Part shown: in pieces, positions 34,901-47,800 of the stretch
Layout: every line of letters starts with the position of its first letter
Position numbering within the stretch: the first letter of the stretch is position 1
Source: Nematostella vectensis
Lineage: Eukaryota; Cnidaria; Anthozoa; Actiniaria; Edwardsiidae
Reading direction: 5' to 3'
NCBI RefSeq assembly: GCF_932526225.1
Contig: NC_064036.1
Location: forward strand, 7,819,519 to 7,883,518
DNA length: 64,000 bases
Program-made: the position numbers and the translations under genes
Notes under the pieces: model-generated
Databases searched by the model: none
What the model saw: only the letters and a program-made list of their open reading frames with translations
What the model was told of the DNA's origin: nothing

Positions 34901-35821
34901 CTAAATGTTCTGATACATAGATTCTTCTTCCAGTTGGTTCTGTCATATCTTTGTGTCGTCTAAGTTTTTAAGATGTGTTTTAATGCAATAATATGCTTAT
35001 ATAACAACGTGTTGCTATTGTAATAATCAGTGGGTTCTGTGATACCTTGTTGCCATTAATATAGACCGCTTTGTTGACGACAATCCATGGACAGATCTTC
35101 ATGGAGTTGGCGGTGGAGGGCAGATTCAGGCACTCGGGATCGTGGTCTGTGAGACCAACCATCAGAGACCCAGACCAGTGGCTCTCTAGCTTAGTCACAC
35201 GGATCTGAAAGAGTTCGGATTCATCATCATCACCGTCATCGTCGTCGTCGTCGTCATCAACAACATTGCCATCCTTCACCATCGCCATTCTTCAACACCC
35301 CGTCAACATTACCATCCATCACCAATACCTTAACAAGCCAATATCACCCCATAATAACCATCACCATCGCCATCCAACTTCATTATCATTACCATTAAAA
35401 TCACCATCCATCACCATCGCCATAGAACGCCATCAAATCGCCATCCATCACCATACACATTCATTACCATCACAATAGGCGACTTGCACTTAAAACTCAC
35501 CTGGTTTTTGGGATGGCAAACTCGCGCACGCTCAGGCGCTTGCGAATCAGCCAGAAAGTTTCTTTGTCAGAAATTGCTGATTTTCATTGAAAGATTTTGG
35601 ATTCGCACTCTGGCGTGACGGCCGCAGCCATTTCTGGGATTTTGCCGTGAATTTCCCATACAAAAATTCAAGTGATTTTTAGTTCAAGTCGCCTATTACA
35701 ATCCATGTCAATCACCTTCGCCTTCACCACCATTACATGGCTATCCATTACCATTACCATCCATCTCCACCAACACCATTAGCGGCGCAATAATTATTAC
35801 CACCACCATCAACATTATCGC

Positions 35822-35856
<35 letters not shown>

Positions 35857-38800
35857 ACAACAACATTGCCAGGGCCATCATAGATCAATCATCCACGCCC
35901 ATCACATACTTGAAAGAGCGCGTTGTGGAGTAAAGGTACATCGCTGAGCACAACGCCATAGTTATAGCTTGCCACCCGACGAGCAGACACGCGCCTGTTA
36001 TCAAGACGTACATGCTGTCCACAGTGACGACTGAATAAGAACCTAACAAAGGAAGCAAGCAATTTAATATATGTGGACATCTAGACTGAATAAGAACCTG
36101 ACAAAGGAAGCAAGCAATTAAATCGATACGGACATCTAGACTGAATAAGAACCTGACAATAGAAGCAAGCAATTAAATCGATGTCGACATCTAGACTGAA
36201 TAAGAACCTGACAAAGGAATCAAGCAATAAATCGGTGTGGACATCTAGACTGAATAAGGACCTGACAAAGGTAAGAAGGAATTAAATCGGTGTGGAGAGC
36301 TAGACTGATTAAGATCCTGACAAAGGAAGGAAGGAATTATATTGGTGTAGAGATTTAGACTGAGTAAGAACCTGACAAAGGAAGCAAGGAATTAAATCGG
36401 CGTGGAGTTCTAGACTGAATAAAGAATCAAATCACGTTCAAGTTGACCACCATATAGTCCCAGCTCGAAGAGTTCAAAGGGTTAAGGAAGCTTGCACATT
36501 GTACCATCTTTAGACAATTGCTTACACGAACTCACTCTCGTTATTGTAAACTGCATGTTGCAGTCTGTTCTATATAGGTAGAGTCAGTCGCTTAGAAGAG
36601 CCTACCTCGTCTTTGGCGTCGTCTCCGCCTCGTCCGAGTCTTTCTCTGCCTGCAGCTACAAATGACGTCATTCCAGAGGTTAAGTTGCTTAGCAATAAGG
36701 GTTGTCAACTAAGGAGTGTACAATTTACCTGTTGGCCCTTCTGCTGCTGCTCGCCCTCGCTGTTGCTTCTTGGTGTAGCGGTGACTCGTGTATCTAGTAG
36801 TATGAGAGTTGTTACAGAGGAGAAGAGTATAAGAGACATTACTCGGTAAGATGACCGGTGCATGTAATACAAGATCAATAGAGTATGAGAGTTGTTTTTA
36901 ATTGAAATTGTTTTTTAATTTAATACAAGATCAAAAGAGTATGAGAGTTGTTACAGAGGAGAAGAGAATGAGGGATGTTACATGGTAAGGTGGCCTGTGT
37001 ATTTAATACAAGATCAAGAGAGTATGAGATTTGTTACAGAGGAGAAGAGTATAAGGGACGTTACTTGGTAAGGCGACCGGTGCATCTAATACAAGAGCAA
37101 ACGAGTGGTCATCAGCGACACTTTTGCAAAGGGAAGCAAAAAATTCAAGACCGTACTAACCCAAGAACGTGCTAACCCAAGCGGTGCAAACAATAAAATT
37201 CCAGTGTTATCATCACCATCACCATCATTAAAATATCCCATCTATGCTCTACTTTATTCCAGAGATCATCGTTAGCAACTCGAGTACTTTGCCTACCTGA
37301 ATCCCTGACGACAGAAACCTGTTCCACCTTCCCATAAAGGTCGACTACTGCAAACACCATCTGTTTTCAAAAGATCGGGTTACTTTTGGCTACCAAGTAC
37401 AAACACAGTCCATACACATTACGCAAAAGGTTTGAGTAACAGTTCAACGCATGGGTTTAGATTATCTTGGTTGTTTTTAAAGATTGACTATAATAGTAAG
37501 GATAGGATAGACATCCAAAATACGAGTGATGCTCTCTTTCTCGGGATGTCAGGAATAATCAGCCAAATGCATGATAAAGACAAATTGGTTGCTGTAACAC
37601 ACACTGGTTATAACTGACCCTCGGGACGTCTACAGCAGCAACGCCCTGATCCTCGCCATTGTAATAGATGTGTAGGGTGCCATCTGACCTCCTTTGAACA
37701 CCAATAGAAGCACCCACCTAGCACATTAATTATGAAGGTAAACCAGATGTTATGTTGTTGTTGTTGTTGCTCCTGCTTAGCTGGTTGAAGTTACTATTAT
37801 TTCTGCTGTTGTAGACTGATCCTGTTGTTTGTTGTTGTTGCTGCTACCTATAATAGCTGGTTGATGGTACTGTTATTTCTACTATTGTAGACTGATGTTG
37901 TCATAATTAGCTGTTGTTGTTGTTGTTGTTGCCAATACTGCAATTATCGTTGATTTGTTATTTTACAAATTGTTGTTGCTGCAACGGGTGTTGTTTATTT
38001 AGCTGGCGTGTCATGCGAAGTGGTAAAAGTTATTAGAAGCAGTATTTTGTCAAATGGGGAGGATAATATGCTAAAGCAAGTTGAACCCCCCTCCCCTTCC
38101 TACAAGACACTGAAACTGACTTGCCCAACAGATATTTCAATGCAAAAATGTTATTTGAATATTGTGATAAACTGCATCTGTATTCTTAATTTGTTTAATC
38201 TAAGTAGCTGACTATTCACCTGAAATAACAACAGCTTCATTCTATAAATAATAATAAAATGACATTGCTAATAGAATTATGTTTTTTCAAAATAGTCAGT
38301 GTATAATATAAATAAATCGTCAAAAAAAATAAATTGTGATCCATATCTGGTATGTGGTGTGGCAGGCCCATACCCAGGATTTTTCTTGGGGGGTGCGAAA
38401 TCCGAAAAAGTGGACCTAATTTTTTGGGGGGAGGTTGAGGGGGGAAGGGGGGAGGGGGGGAGGGAGTGAGCTTTTTGATAAAAATCTGAACAAAAAGGGA
38501 TTTTTTTATGCCATTGCAGTATCTCCACGGGAGGTTTATTGTCAAATTTGGCTACAAAGTCTGACTTATGGATTCATGACATACCACAGTGATCTAGCTT
38601 ATACTATATAGTTTTGTCTACCAATAGCACGCCTACTGTGAATAGAAAGTGGACTTTTGGCCTTTGTGTGTGGGGGGGTGCACCCCCCTGGGAACGCCCC
38701 TGTGTGGCAACAACTAGATGTTTGTTGCTTTCACCTGTGTGCGATCCAGACTCCATCCGTAGTTTTCCTTCAGAGTGACACCATCCTTGAGAATGCGTGA

Positions 38801-41800
38801 CTCGACCATGATCCATGTTCCGTCACGTAACTCACTGGCAGTGGCGGGTACGTTAAACATGGGCAACAAGCAAGACGTGACACCTATCCCAAGAGACCCG
38901 GACCACTGACTACTAAGCCGGTCTACTTTAATCTGGAAATGATCAAGACCAAAGATAAATATGCAACTTAATCTAGTTTAGCGTAAAGCAAACATTATTT
39001 CGGGCGGTATAAAAAAATGTATAGAATAAACTAATTTTTCCTGCTGTGAGATGTAGTTCACAAAAAACAAAGAACTCTCAGACCAACAGAAACAGGCACT
39101 GAAATTTCATCTATTCGTTTATTCAGGGCTTCTGGAATTACGCGAAAAAAACTAAAAATTACGCGGGATTCTTTGCTAAATTACGTGGAAAATCAATAAT
39201 TACGCGCTGAATTACGCGGGATTTTGCAATACATTTTTCTTTAAAAATCAAAATTTTGTGGGATTCTTTACTGAATTACGCGCTAAATTACACGGAATAT
39301 CAACTGTTACGCCCAAACTCGGCGTAATAGCACGAAATAACTTGAAAAGGTTAATTTTTTTGCGCGAAGATATCTTAGACAAGTTTTCATTGGCTCCTAG
39401 CCACCAGCCAATTAAAAAAGGTATTTTATTATTAGTCCTAGGCCTTCGCGGTTTAGCAAAGAGCGCGTAGTCATTTTATTTGTTTTCGAAATTCAGTTAG
39501 AAACATCGCTCTCTTACGAAGAATATATCTCTTTTTTACGAGAAATAGAGGTAAGAACCCTAAAAGAACACATCAGCTGTGCACTTAAATGTTTTGTCTT
39601 TCAAAATTTAGCCAAATTACGCGGGATTACGCGGAAATTTGTGGATTACGCGGATTACGCGGAGAAAGCCAAATTACGCGCTTCCGCACAAGCGCGTAAT
39701 TCCAGAAGCCCTGTTTATTGATTAAGTAGAGCACTTGAATTAAAGCGCAAAACATGCAGGATAAGCCTACCTCAAAGATCTCGTCATCGTGGAGGGGCTT
39801 AGCGCTAAACAACAAGGCATTGCTGAAGTCGCGACATCGAGTAGCTGTCCAGCGGCTATTCTCAAGAGAGACGTTCTTGCCGCAGCAAGGATGGAAGCCA
39901 TGTGGGACACCACCTATAGGACGAATTACACAACATAGGGAATACATCATGTGACACGTACTGACTTCAGCCAATAGATAATAAATATTCACGTGATAGA
40001 CAGGAAATGAAAGCCACATGGAACAGCATTCAGGGAAAACATCATGGACACCTCAGTTTATTGACCTCGAGCTCTTAATTTTTCTCTCAAAACGGCCATT
40101 TTAAGTGATAATGATGATTTTTGGATTATGAACAGCAGCCTCGGAATTACATACCTGGGATGACGTCGGGTGTGTCCGTTCTGACAGGGGGTACTGTAGG
40201 GGGGACAGAAAGTGCTCGGGATTCCTCTTGGGAGGGGTGGGAGGAGGGAAGCTTTTGCTGCTCCACATAGTCTTCGTCGTACACAGACACTTGTACACAC
40301 TGACCGTACAGGTCAATAATAGCATACACACCTGATACAAGGCAGCAATCAGGGAGTTAGCAATAAATAGGCCATTCCAGCTATAAGTTTGTGCGCATTA
40401 CCATAGAAACCTACCTCAACTACCAGAATGCAGCGGGCGCTTTTTAAGCTTAGATCAAACAAATCGCGCGCTGCATGCCGGTAGTTGAGGTAGGTTTCCA
40501 TGGCGAGTGCGCGCGCATGCTTATAACTGGAATGGTCTATTACACATGCCAGTCTTCACATACAAGTCTAGTAAACAAAAACACACTGTAATATAAAAGC
40601 ATAAACTACTATGACAACACAAGCTGAACATCGCAAACACATCTAGTGCAGGTAAGTGATCAAGGGGTGAGACCTAGGGCCCATACCAGCGCTACGTGCA
40701 AAAGAGCTAAATGGCATAGAAACTTTAGGATTAAATCTCTTTGGCAGACGTCATTGGCCTACACTTCCTGATGCACAAGCTAAGTCATGAATATATCCAC
40801 CTTCTTCTAATTCTGAAAAACCTATGTGCACTTAGAATTGATAATCAAGAAGCCATGCTTTTTGAGCAATGGCTTTGAGGCCAAAAACCACACAACCACT
40901 CACTTTGCAGTGAGTTTGTTTTCTTCATTATTCTCACGCTATTTATGAAGGCCAGGATGAAAATTTCAAATTTCAATTAAACATATGAAAAATGAAAAAT
41001 ATCGCATTTGATATTCTGATTGCCATTTCTTCCTAAGAACTTAAAGGAAGATGTCATCCTTATTTGATGTGAAATGAGCTTAGTGGAAATATTCTTTGTG
41101 GTGTCTTGAAAAGAAGGAACCAAAACGATTTACATGACTTTAGGTTTCGGTCACGTGATACCTGCTGGCACAGAGGAGGCCGCTGACCCGCAGTCCTCGC
41201 CGTTGACAAAGTAGTGCAGGGATCCGTCAGCTTTACGCATGATTCCCAGGCGGAAGTTCTCCTTGAGCTTGTCCAGGTCGCAGCCATAACCATTCAAAAT
41301 AGTGGCGCCATCCTGGAGCACTGATGAACCAGAAAGCATCCAGGTATCATGGTCCAGATCCGTGATGGTGTTGGGAAAGCTGAGCTTGTCTGGTGCAATG
41401 CTGGTCACACCTGTGTAGTCAGATTTTGGTGACAAATGATGATCTATTTGTTGTGAGTTATGCTCCCGAGAATAATATGTAAGCCAGGTTCTCCACCAGT
41501 TACTATATATATAAACTTCCTACCCCCCCTCCCGACCATCCTTCAACCTGATTCTCCATCAGTTGCTATCAATAACCTCACCCCTTCTACAATCTATCGA
41601 CCTGGTTCTCCACCAGTTGCCATCCAAAGCCTTACCTGCTTCCAGCGAGCCTGACCATCTATCAACCTGCTTCTCAATAATGATCTCAAACATCTCGTCA
41701 TCACGAAGTGGCCGCTGGCTCATCACAATAGCATTGTTGAACTCCACTAGGGGATTAACTCTGATGGCGTTGCGGTGGTCATGACTGATGACTACTTGGT

Positions 41801-44800
41801 CGCCATGGAAACTACTGAAGGTGAACCAGTTGTCGTTAGGTACAGCGGCAGTACTTGCGGGAGCATGGGGAAGAGGTGTTTCGCTTCTTGTTGATGTGCC
41901 AGTGCCTTGAATGACAGAATTTATTATTCATTTCCTTTGAAATACCAATAGCAACATAAGGCTTGATCAATATCAGAACATTATTTCATTAAAAAAAGAT
42001 GTATGACAGAATTTGAGAACCTAGACTAACTAAAGAAAGAGCAATTCCAAGATGAAAATTTGTTACTTTTTCTGATGTCGCCCACGTTTTTTTTTTGCCC
42101 CACCTACCCACCACCCCTATAACTTTAGGTGTACCTTCACCCTCAACACTATTACTACAACACTATAACCAGTACTTCTCCATAAATGTAAGCTCCTGTA
42201 CTCTCATCAAGTATCGAACAGTATCATAACAAGCAAAACAAAGCACAGGATTTCTCTCTTACTCGTAACCGCAGGTTCCCCTTCTGGTATGTCCTCTCTG
42301 GGTCGTCCGTTGGTGATGGTAGCTTGTGCTGATCTACCATAGAGATCCACCATACCATAGACTGGGGTAACCACTGGAATATCTTGTGCTGCAAGTCCCA
42401 TGTCTTCACCATTAATGAAGAAGTTCAGCGAGCCGTCCTCTTTGTAAACCAACCCAACTCTATCACCAGCCTGTGATTACAAGTACCTTCAAAGTAAGCT
42501 AGAACTATCTGGGCACACACAAAGGGTTATCATCAGCCTGCTCTCTAAGTGATATTCAATGATATGCAATTTGCAGAATGCCAGATGCCATCTTGTTTTG
42601 TTTGGTAGTGCAATAGAGATATAAATCAACACAATGTTAAACGTTAGCCCTTTGTCGAAGCTTGCTGACAGCTCCGATGAAGGGCTAATGCTCGCAACAT
42701 CAGCGCAACTACTCTGTTTCACAGAGGCGCTCAACATACCTTTTCAACCTTGTGTTGATCTATACCTTGTCTACACCACGCCTAGTAGACCATCTAGTTT
42801 TTCTACAGCTTGTCTGTAGTCTTTCTAGTTATATCATTGGTTGTGCAAAAGCGTGAGAGGAGAAGATGGGGAGCCCCCTTACATTACCTCATTCCCCTTT
42901 CTCACAATTTCTTGTGCAGATAAAATGTCTCTATATTATTTGTCAAAGTCACTGTGTTACAATAAATGGTCAAACAACACTATAATAACAAAACTACAGT
43001 ACAGGGACTACCTAACACAAGGAAATTGGAAGGAATGAATCACTTTACAGATGACAAACATGGTCTCAGAACACCTGGATACCCCTTGAGTATGCCCCTG
43101 CAGTAAGCCCAGCAAAGTTATCACTGACTAATGCACCTTAAGATCATCAAGATTTCTTCCATAGGTCTCTATAGTGGTCACACCATTCTTCATCATCCCG
43201 CCACCTGACATGACCCATGCACCTGTCATCAAGTTTGTGATGGTTGCTGGAAGTTCTAGTGTCGCTGGGTTATGGGTAGTTAGGCCAATTTCTAGTGACC
43301 CTGCCCATTTGTCCAGTTGGCGGTCGACATAAACCTCAAATAGTTCCCCGTGCTTAATGGGTCGGTTTGTCAGCACAACTGCATTGTTGAACTCTTCAAG
43401 GGCCCTGAAATGGCAGAATAAACCATTGAAGTGCCAGAGACGGATGGACATCAGAAATATATATTACAACCACTCAACTTCATGGTTTACCAATATCTAC
43501 TTGTTTTCTTATACACTATTTAGCTATGGTGCTTCACAAAGCTCTGTGAGAGGCTCTGGCAATATAGATTACCTTGGTCGAAAGGCAGTATAATTTCCAT
43601 TCATTAGGCGGACAGACTTTCCACATCGGGAACTGAAAAGCAGTGGAGCATCATCGGGAGAGTCATCTGAATCAAGATCAAGATAACCAACCCTCAACAT
43701 AATGAATGCGATTTTGCAAAACAAGGCTTGATGAGCTTGTTGTAAGTATCACAAATACAACATGACAAAAATATGAAACTGCAACATTTACAATAGAAAG
43801 GCTGTTGTTATGATGATTCTATAATCATGTTGTCAATGGTGGTAGTTCTGGTAATGGTGTTGGTGGTGATGATGGCGATAGTAGTGATTTTAGTGGTAGT
43901 CATGATAATAATGATGCTGATGATTGTGGTGATGATAGTGGTTGTGATGATGATGATTGTCATAGCAATCTAGTACTAAAGTTTGATTGATGCAAACATG
44001 TGGCTGCTATGGTTATTAATCCACAATAAATACCTTCAGTGTCACAAGTTGCGCCAACAAGCGCAGTGGCCTGTTCTTCCTCATTCTCCAATTCATTAGA
44101 AGTGTCAGCACTGACTACAGATACCCTGACAGCCGCGCCGTACAGATCCACCACCCCAAACACCCCAGGCGGGATATCATCGGCAGCCACGCCCATGCAG
44201 ACACCATTTAAGTAAAAACTAACAGTTCCATCAGCTGTCTTCAAAATTCCTACTTTGTCACCAGCCTACAATAAAATATGTGAGTCAGCCTGATACAGTA
44301 TATTACACAGAAGGTATCATACAAGCTTACTGAAAGCAGTCTGGGAACATATCAATGAAGTTTTCAAAAAGCAGTTTGGGAACATATCAACTAGTTTTCA
44401 AAGAGCAGTTTGGTAACATATCAACTAGTTTTCAAAAAGCAGGCTGACAGAGCCTTTAGGGTACCCCTCAAGCAATCATTCATAGAGACAGCATCTGCCA
44501 TTAACCATTAACCTCTATGAAATAAATCAGACAGGTGACAAAGGCAAATCTTGGAATTTAAAGATAACAATCTCTAATTCTTTTTAAACAGTTGTCTAGC
44601 AGCACCTGCTCTAATATAGAAAAAAGCTCATGCTTTCCATGTGAGGCTGGTATCATAAGTTATTCAATTCTTAGATAACCTCAAGCCGGGTTTCTGGAAA
44701 TTCTAGTCTGGAGAGGCCTTACTGTAGGTTATCCTTAGATTTTGTAAAGGGGGAGGAGCATATGTCTACCGCTAAATTTGAGTGCCATAGGAGGATACTG

Positions 44801-47800
44801 CCTGACCCTCCTTATGCTTCACAATCAACTCTGTGACTAACAGGTTTTCAAGTAACTGTTATCAAAGGTGGTATGGGTTTAGGGAATTTTATGCACTACA
44901 TACCTTTATTGACTCTAGACTTAATTCACTATAATCACTTCTGACTTCTTGTCCATTAATGATAATTGACGTGCCACTCCACATCCATGCCCCTGACGTC
45001 ATACTGGTCATGGTCGGTGGTAGCACAATTTGTAAAGGATTATGGGAGGTGATTCCAACTTCGAGAGACCCAGCCCACATGTCAGTCAACTTTTCTACAA
45101 CAACCTGAAACATAGCATGGAATTTTAAGAAACTGTTTCTTTGTTGGTTAAGGTGCAGATTTTCAAAATCCTTAGAATATACAGTATGTGGCTTTGTACA
45201 CCTTGGCTCACGGTAATGGACTTGTGAGGTAATCTCACTAAAAGTCTAAACTAAAACTGAACTAAGGACAACAGAACTTCAAAAAGTGGGTATCTACACT
45301 GTATTTTATTCATTTTCAATATTTTCATGGTCCCCTAGAGCTTACTGTTGAGTTTATTTACCCAGTCATTTGACTATTTGCTGAGAAGTTTTTAATTTTG
45401 AAACAAGTACTTGAATCAACTCACCTATCTCTCGTCTCATTTTGGTTCAACAAATAAGCTAAAATTCTAACCACTGTTTTTTAGCCAAGCAACCAAGAGA
45501 TTACAAAAGTTTTGTTTCAATTGACAACATGGATAAATATTGTACCTCTTGATTCACATGTAAATGCTGAGTCTCAAGATTATGGAGCTTTGCTTTGAAA
45601 AGTCGTTAAATTGTTTCAAGAATGGAAATTTCACTGCAGATAATGTTTTAAATAAGTAGCTCAATAGTCAGCTACAGGGGGACCTGGCTCAGCTGTAATA
45701 ATAACAATAATAAGTGTCCATATTGATTTTGCATCTTCTTACTTCAAATAATTCATTATCTCTTAAGGGCTGATTTGTCAACACAACAGAGTTCTTGAAT
45801 TCCTCTTCAGGAAACTGTCTCTCTGCTGTTCTGTTACGATTCCCCAGTTGAACAAGTGATCCACAGTGAGGGTGGAACACAACAGATGCTGTTGATTGCA
45901 CCGGGCTTGGTACCATGCCTGTCAGGTTTAAGCATACAGAAAGATAAATTAAGGTGAACAAGGCTTCAAAATGTCCAAATGTTTATCTACTTTATAATCA
46001 ATAAAAATCAGTTGAAATAATTCAGGGCCGTAGTAGGTGGTGGGGCACAGGGGGAATATGCCCCCCAAATATTTTCAAAAATTATAAAGAAATGGCTAGT
46101 GGCGGAGTGTTTGTGACCCTCCCCCCAAAATATATTACATGGCCTGCTAAGGCTCTGTAATATAAAACCTTAAAGCGATCCTCAAGAAGTATAACCAATA
46201 AATGGTAGCCAGTGAATGATGGCAGCTGGCGAATTTGAACTTAAGAGAAATTAGTAATAAAATAATAATAAAGAAATAAAAGTTTGTAATGTTCAGTGTA
46301 ATACAAATAATCATGTGGAATGTAATATAAAATATATATGTGGAATATAAACATGCAGACAAATGATAGAAATGCAAATATTGCAGTACATAAGATCTAT
46401 AAGATACATAAAATCTTATTCTTTGTTTACACTTCAGCATCAACCTATGTTCAGTTTGTGGTTAACTGAACCCCAGTTAGGAGAAATGCATTTACACTTG
46501 AAAACTTAACCTGGTTAGATCATTAGGCTGGAACAGTCCCGGGTCGAATTGCTGCTGCGATTATTGTGATTTTTCTGGCCGATCTTGTTATTCTGTGGTG
46601 GCTTCTTCTTACAAGATTCACTATAATTCAAGATGATCTTTTAGGGACCACCTTGCCTGATGTTTTCTCTTATGTTTGTTGTTTTTGTTGAGTTGTTTGT
46701 GCTATTACATTAGGGATTCACAGTCCCTTGACTTGAAAACTAGTTTGTTGTAAAGTATTGTGTAAAATGTCCAGCAAAATGTGCAAATCCCGAAAACATG
46801 TGGTAATCTCATGACTATCGAGTAAACACTATTTGAGAAATGACTGACATCGGAAAGCGATAGCTGACAAGAACTGCCTCCTGGAATGGTTGAGTTCAAC
46901 CAAACCTAGGTTGCGGATCTTTTTGTAATTGCCGGCACATAAGTGGCTATTTGGAGCGTGTTTACACACACTTCAAATCTAACCTAGGTTGGGTAGTTAC
47001 TCAACCTAGGTTTTCCCTGCTAGCAGAGGCCTCTTTTCTCTGTATTTCGCTGGGCTGGAGTTCGCGAGGAAAAGATACCTCTGCCATGGGTCGCAAATTC
47101 GTTTGATCAAACCGCCGTCCACGATCGTGGACGAGATCCAGAGCGCATGCTCCGTTTATTAATTACTGGCCACTATTTGAGCCCACAATGACTAGCGCAT
47201 GCATGAAACGTATATCCGCTGCGGGATAATAAGCCCGCATTCGAAACGGCGTCCTCCGTAGAAATATCACGTGCGACGAATTATAAAAGAAGCCATTCAA
47301 TGCCTTATCTTCATTCAGAATTTTCTCTCTTTTGACTAACGAGTCAATCTTCCGTTTACAGGTTTTGCATTCTTCTGGGAATATCTGATCTAAGTTTACC
47401 AAAAAGTTTTGTAACATTTTCTTCGAATCCAACTGTGCGATATTTACATTGAAGAAACTCGCCTGCCCAGATGTCTTGAAATTAATCCCACAAACAAGAC
47501 AAAACTCGTCTTTGCTGCATTTGTTGTTCAATCTTTTTATTGACGTTTTAGGTGATTGAAATTGAACAGTTGTTTTCTTTTTTCGAAGAGGAGAACTAAC
47601 CGGAGTTTGATTCATGATTTTCGACTAAACCCATGCAAAGCATATTAGCATATTGACAGCTTTCGCGCAATGGTACGGGTTTTGGCACGTCGGTCGCTTA
47701 TTAACGCTCACGCATGCGCAACAGAAACAGTTTCGACCCATGGCAGAGGTATCTTTTCCTCGCGAACTCCAGCCCAGCGAAATACGGAGAAAAGAGGCCT

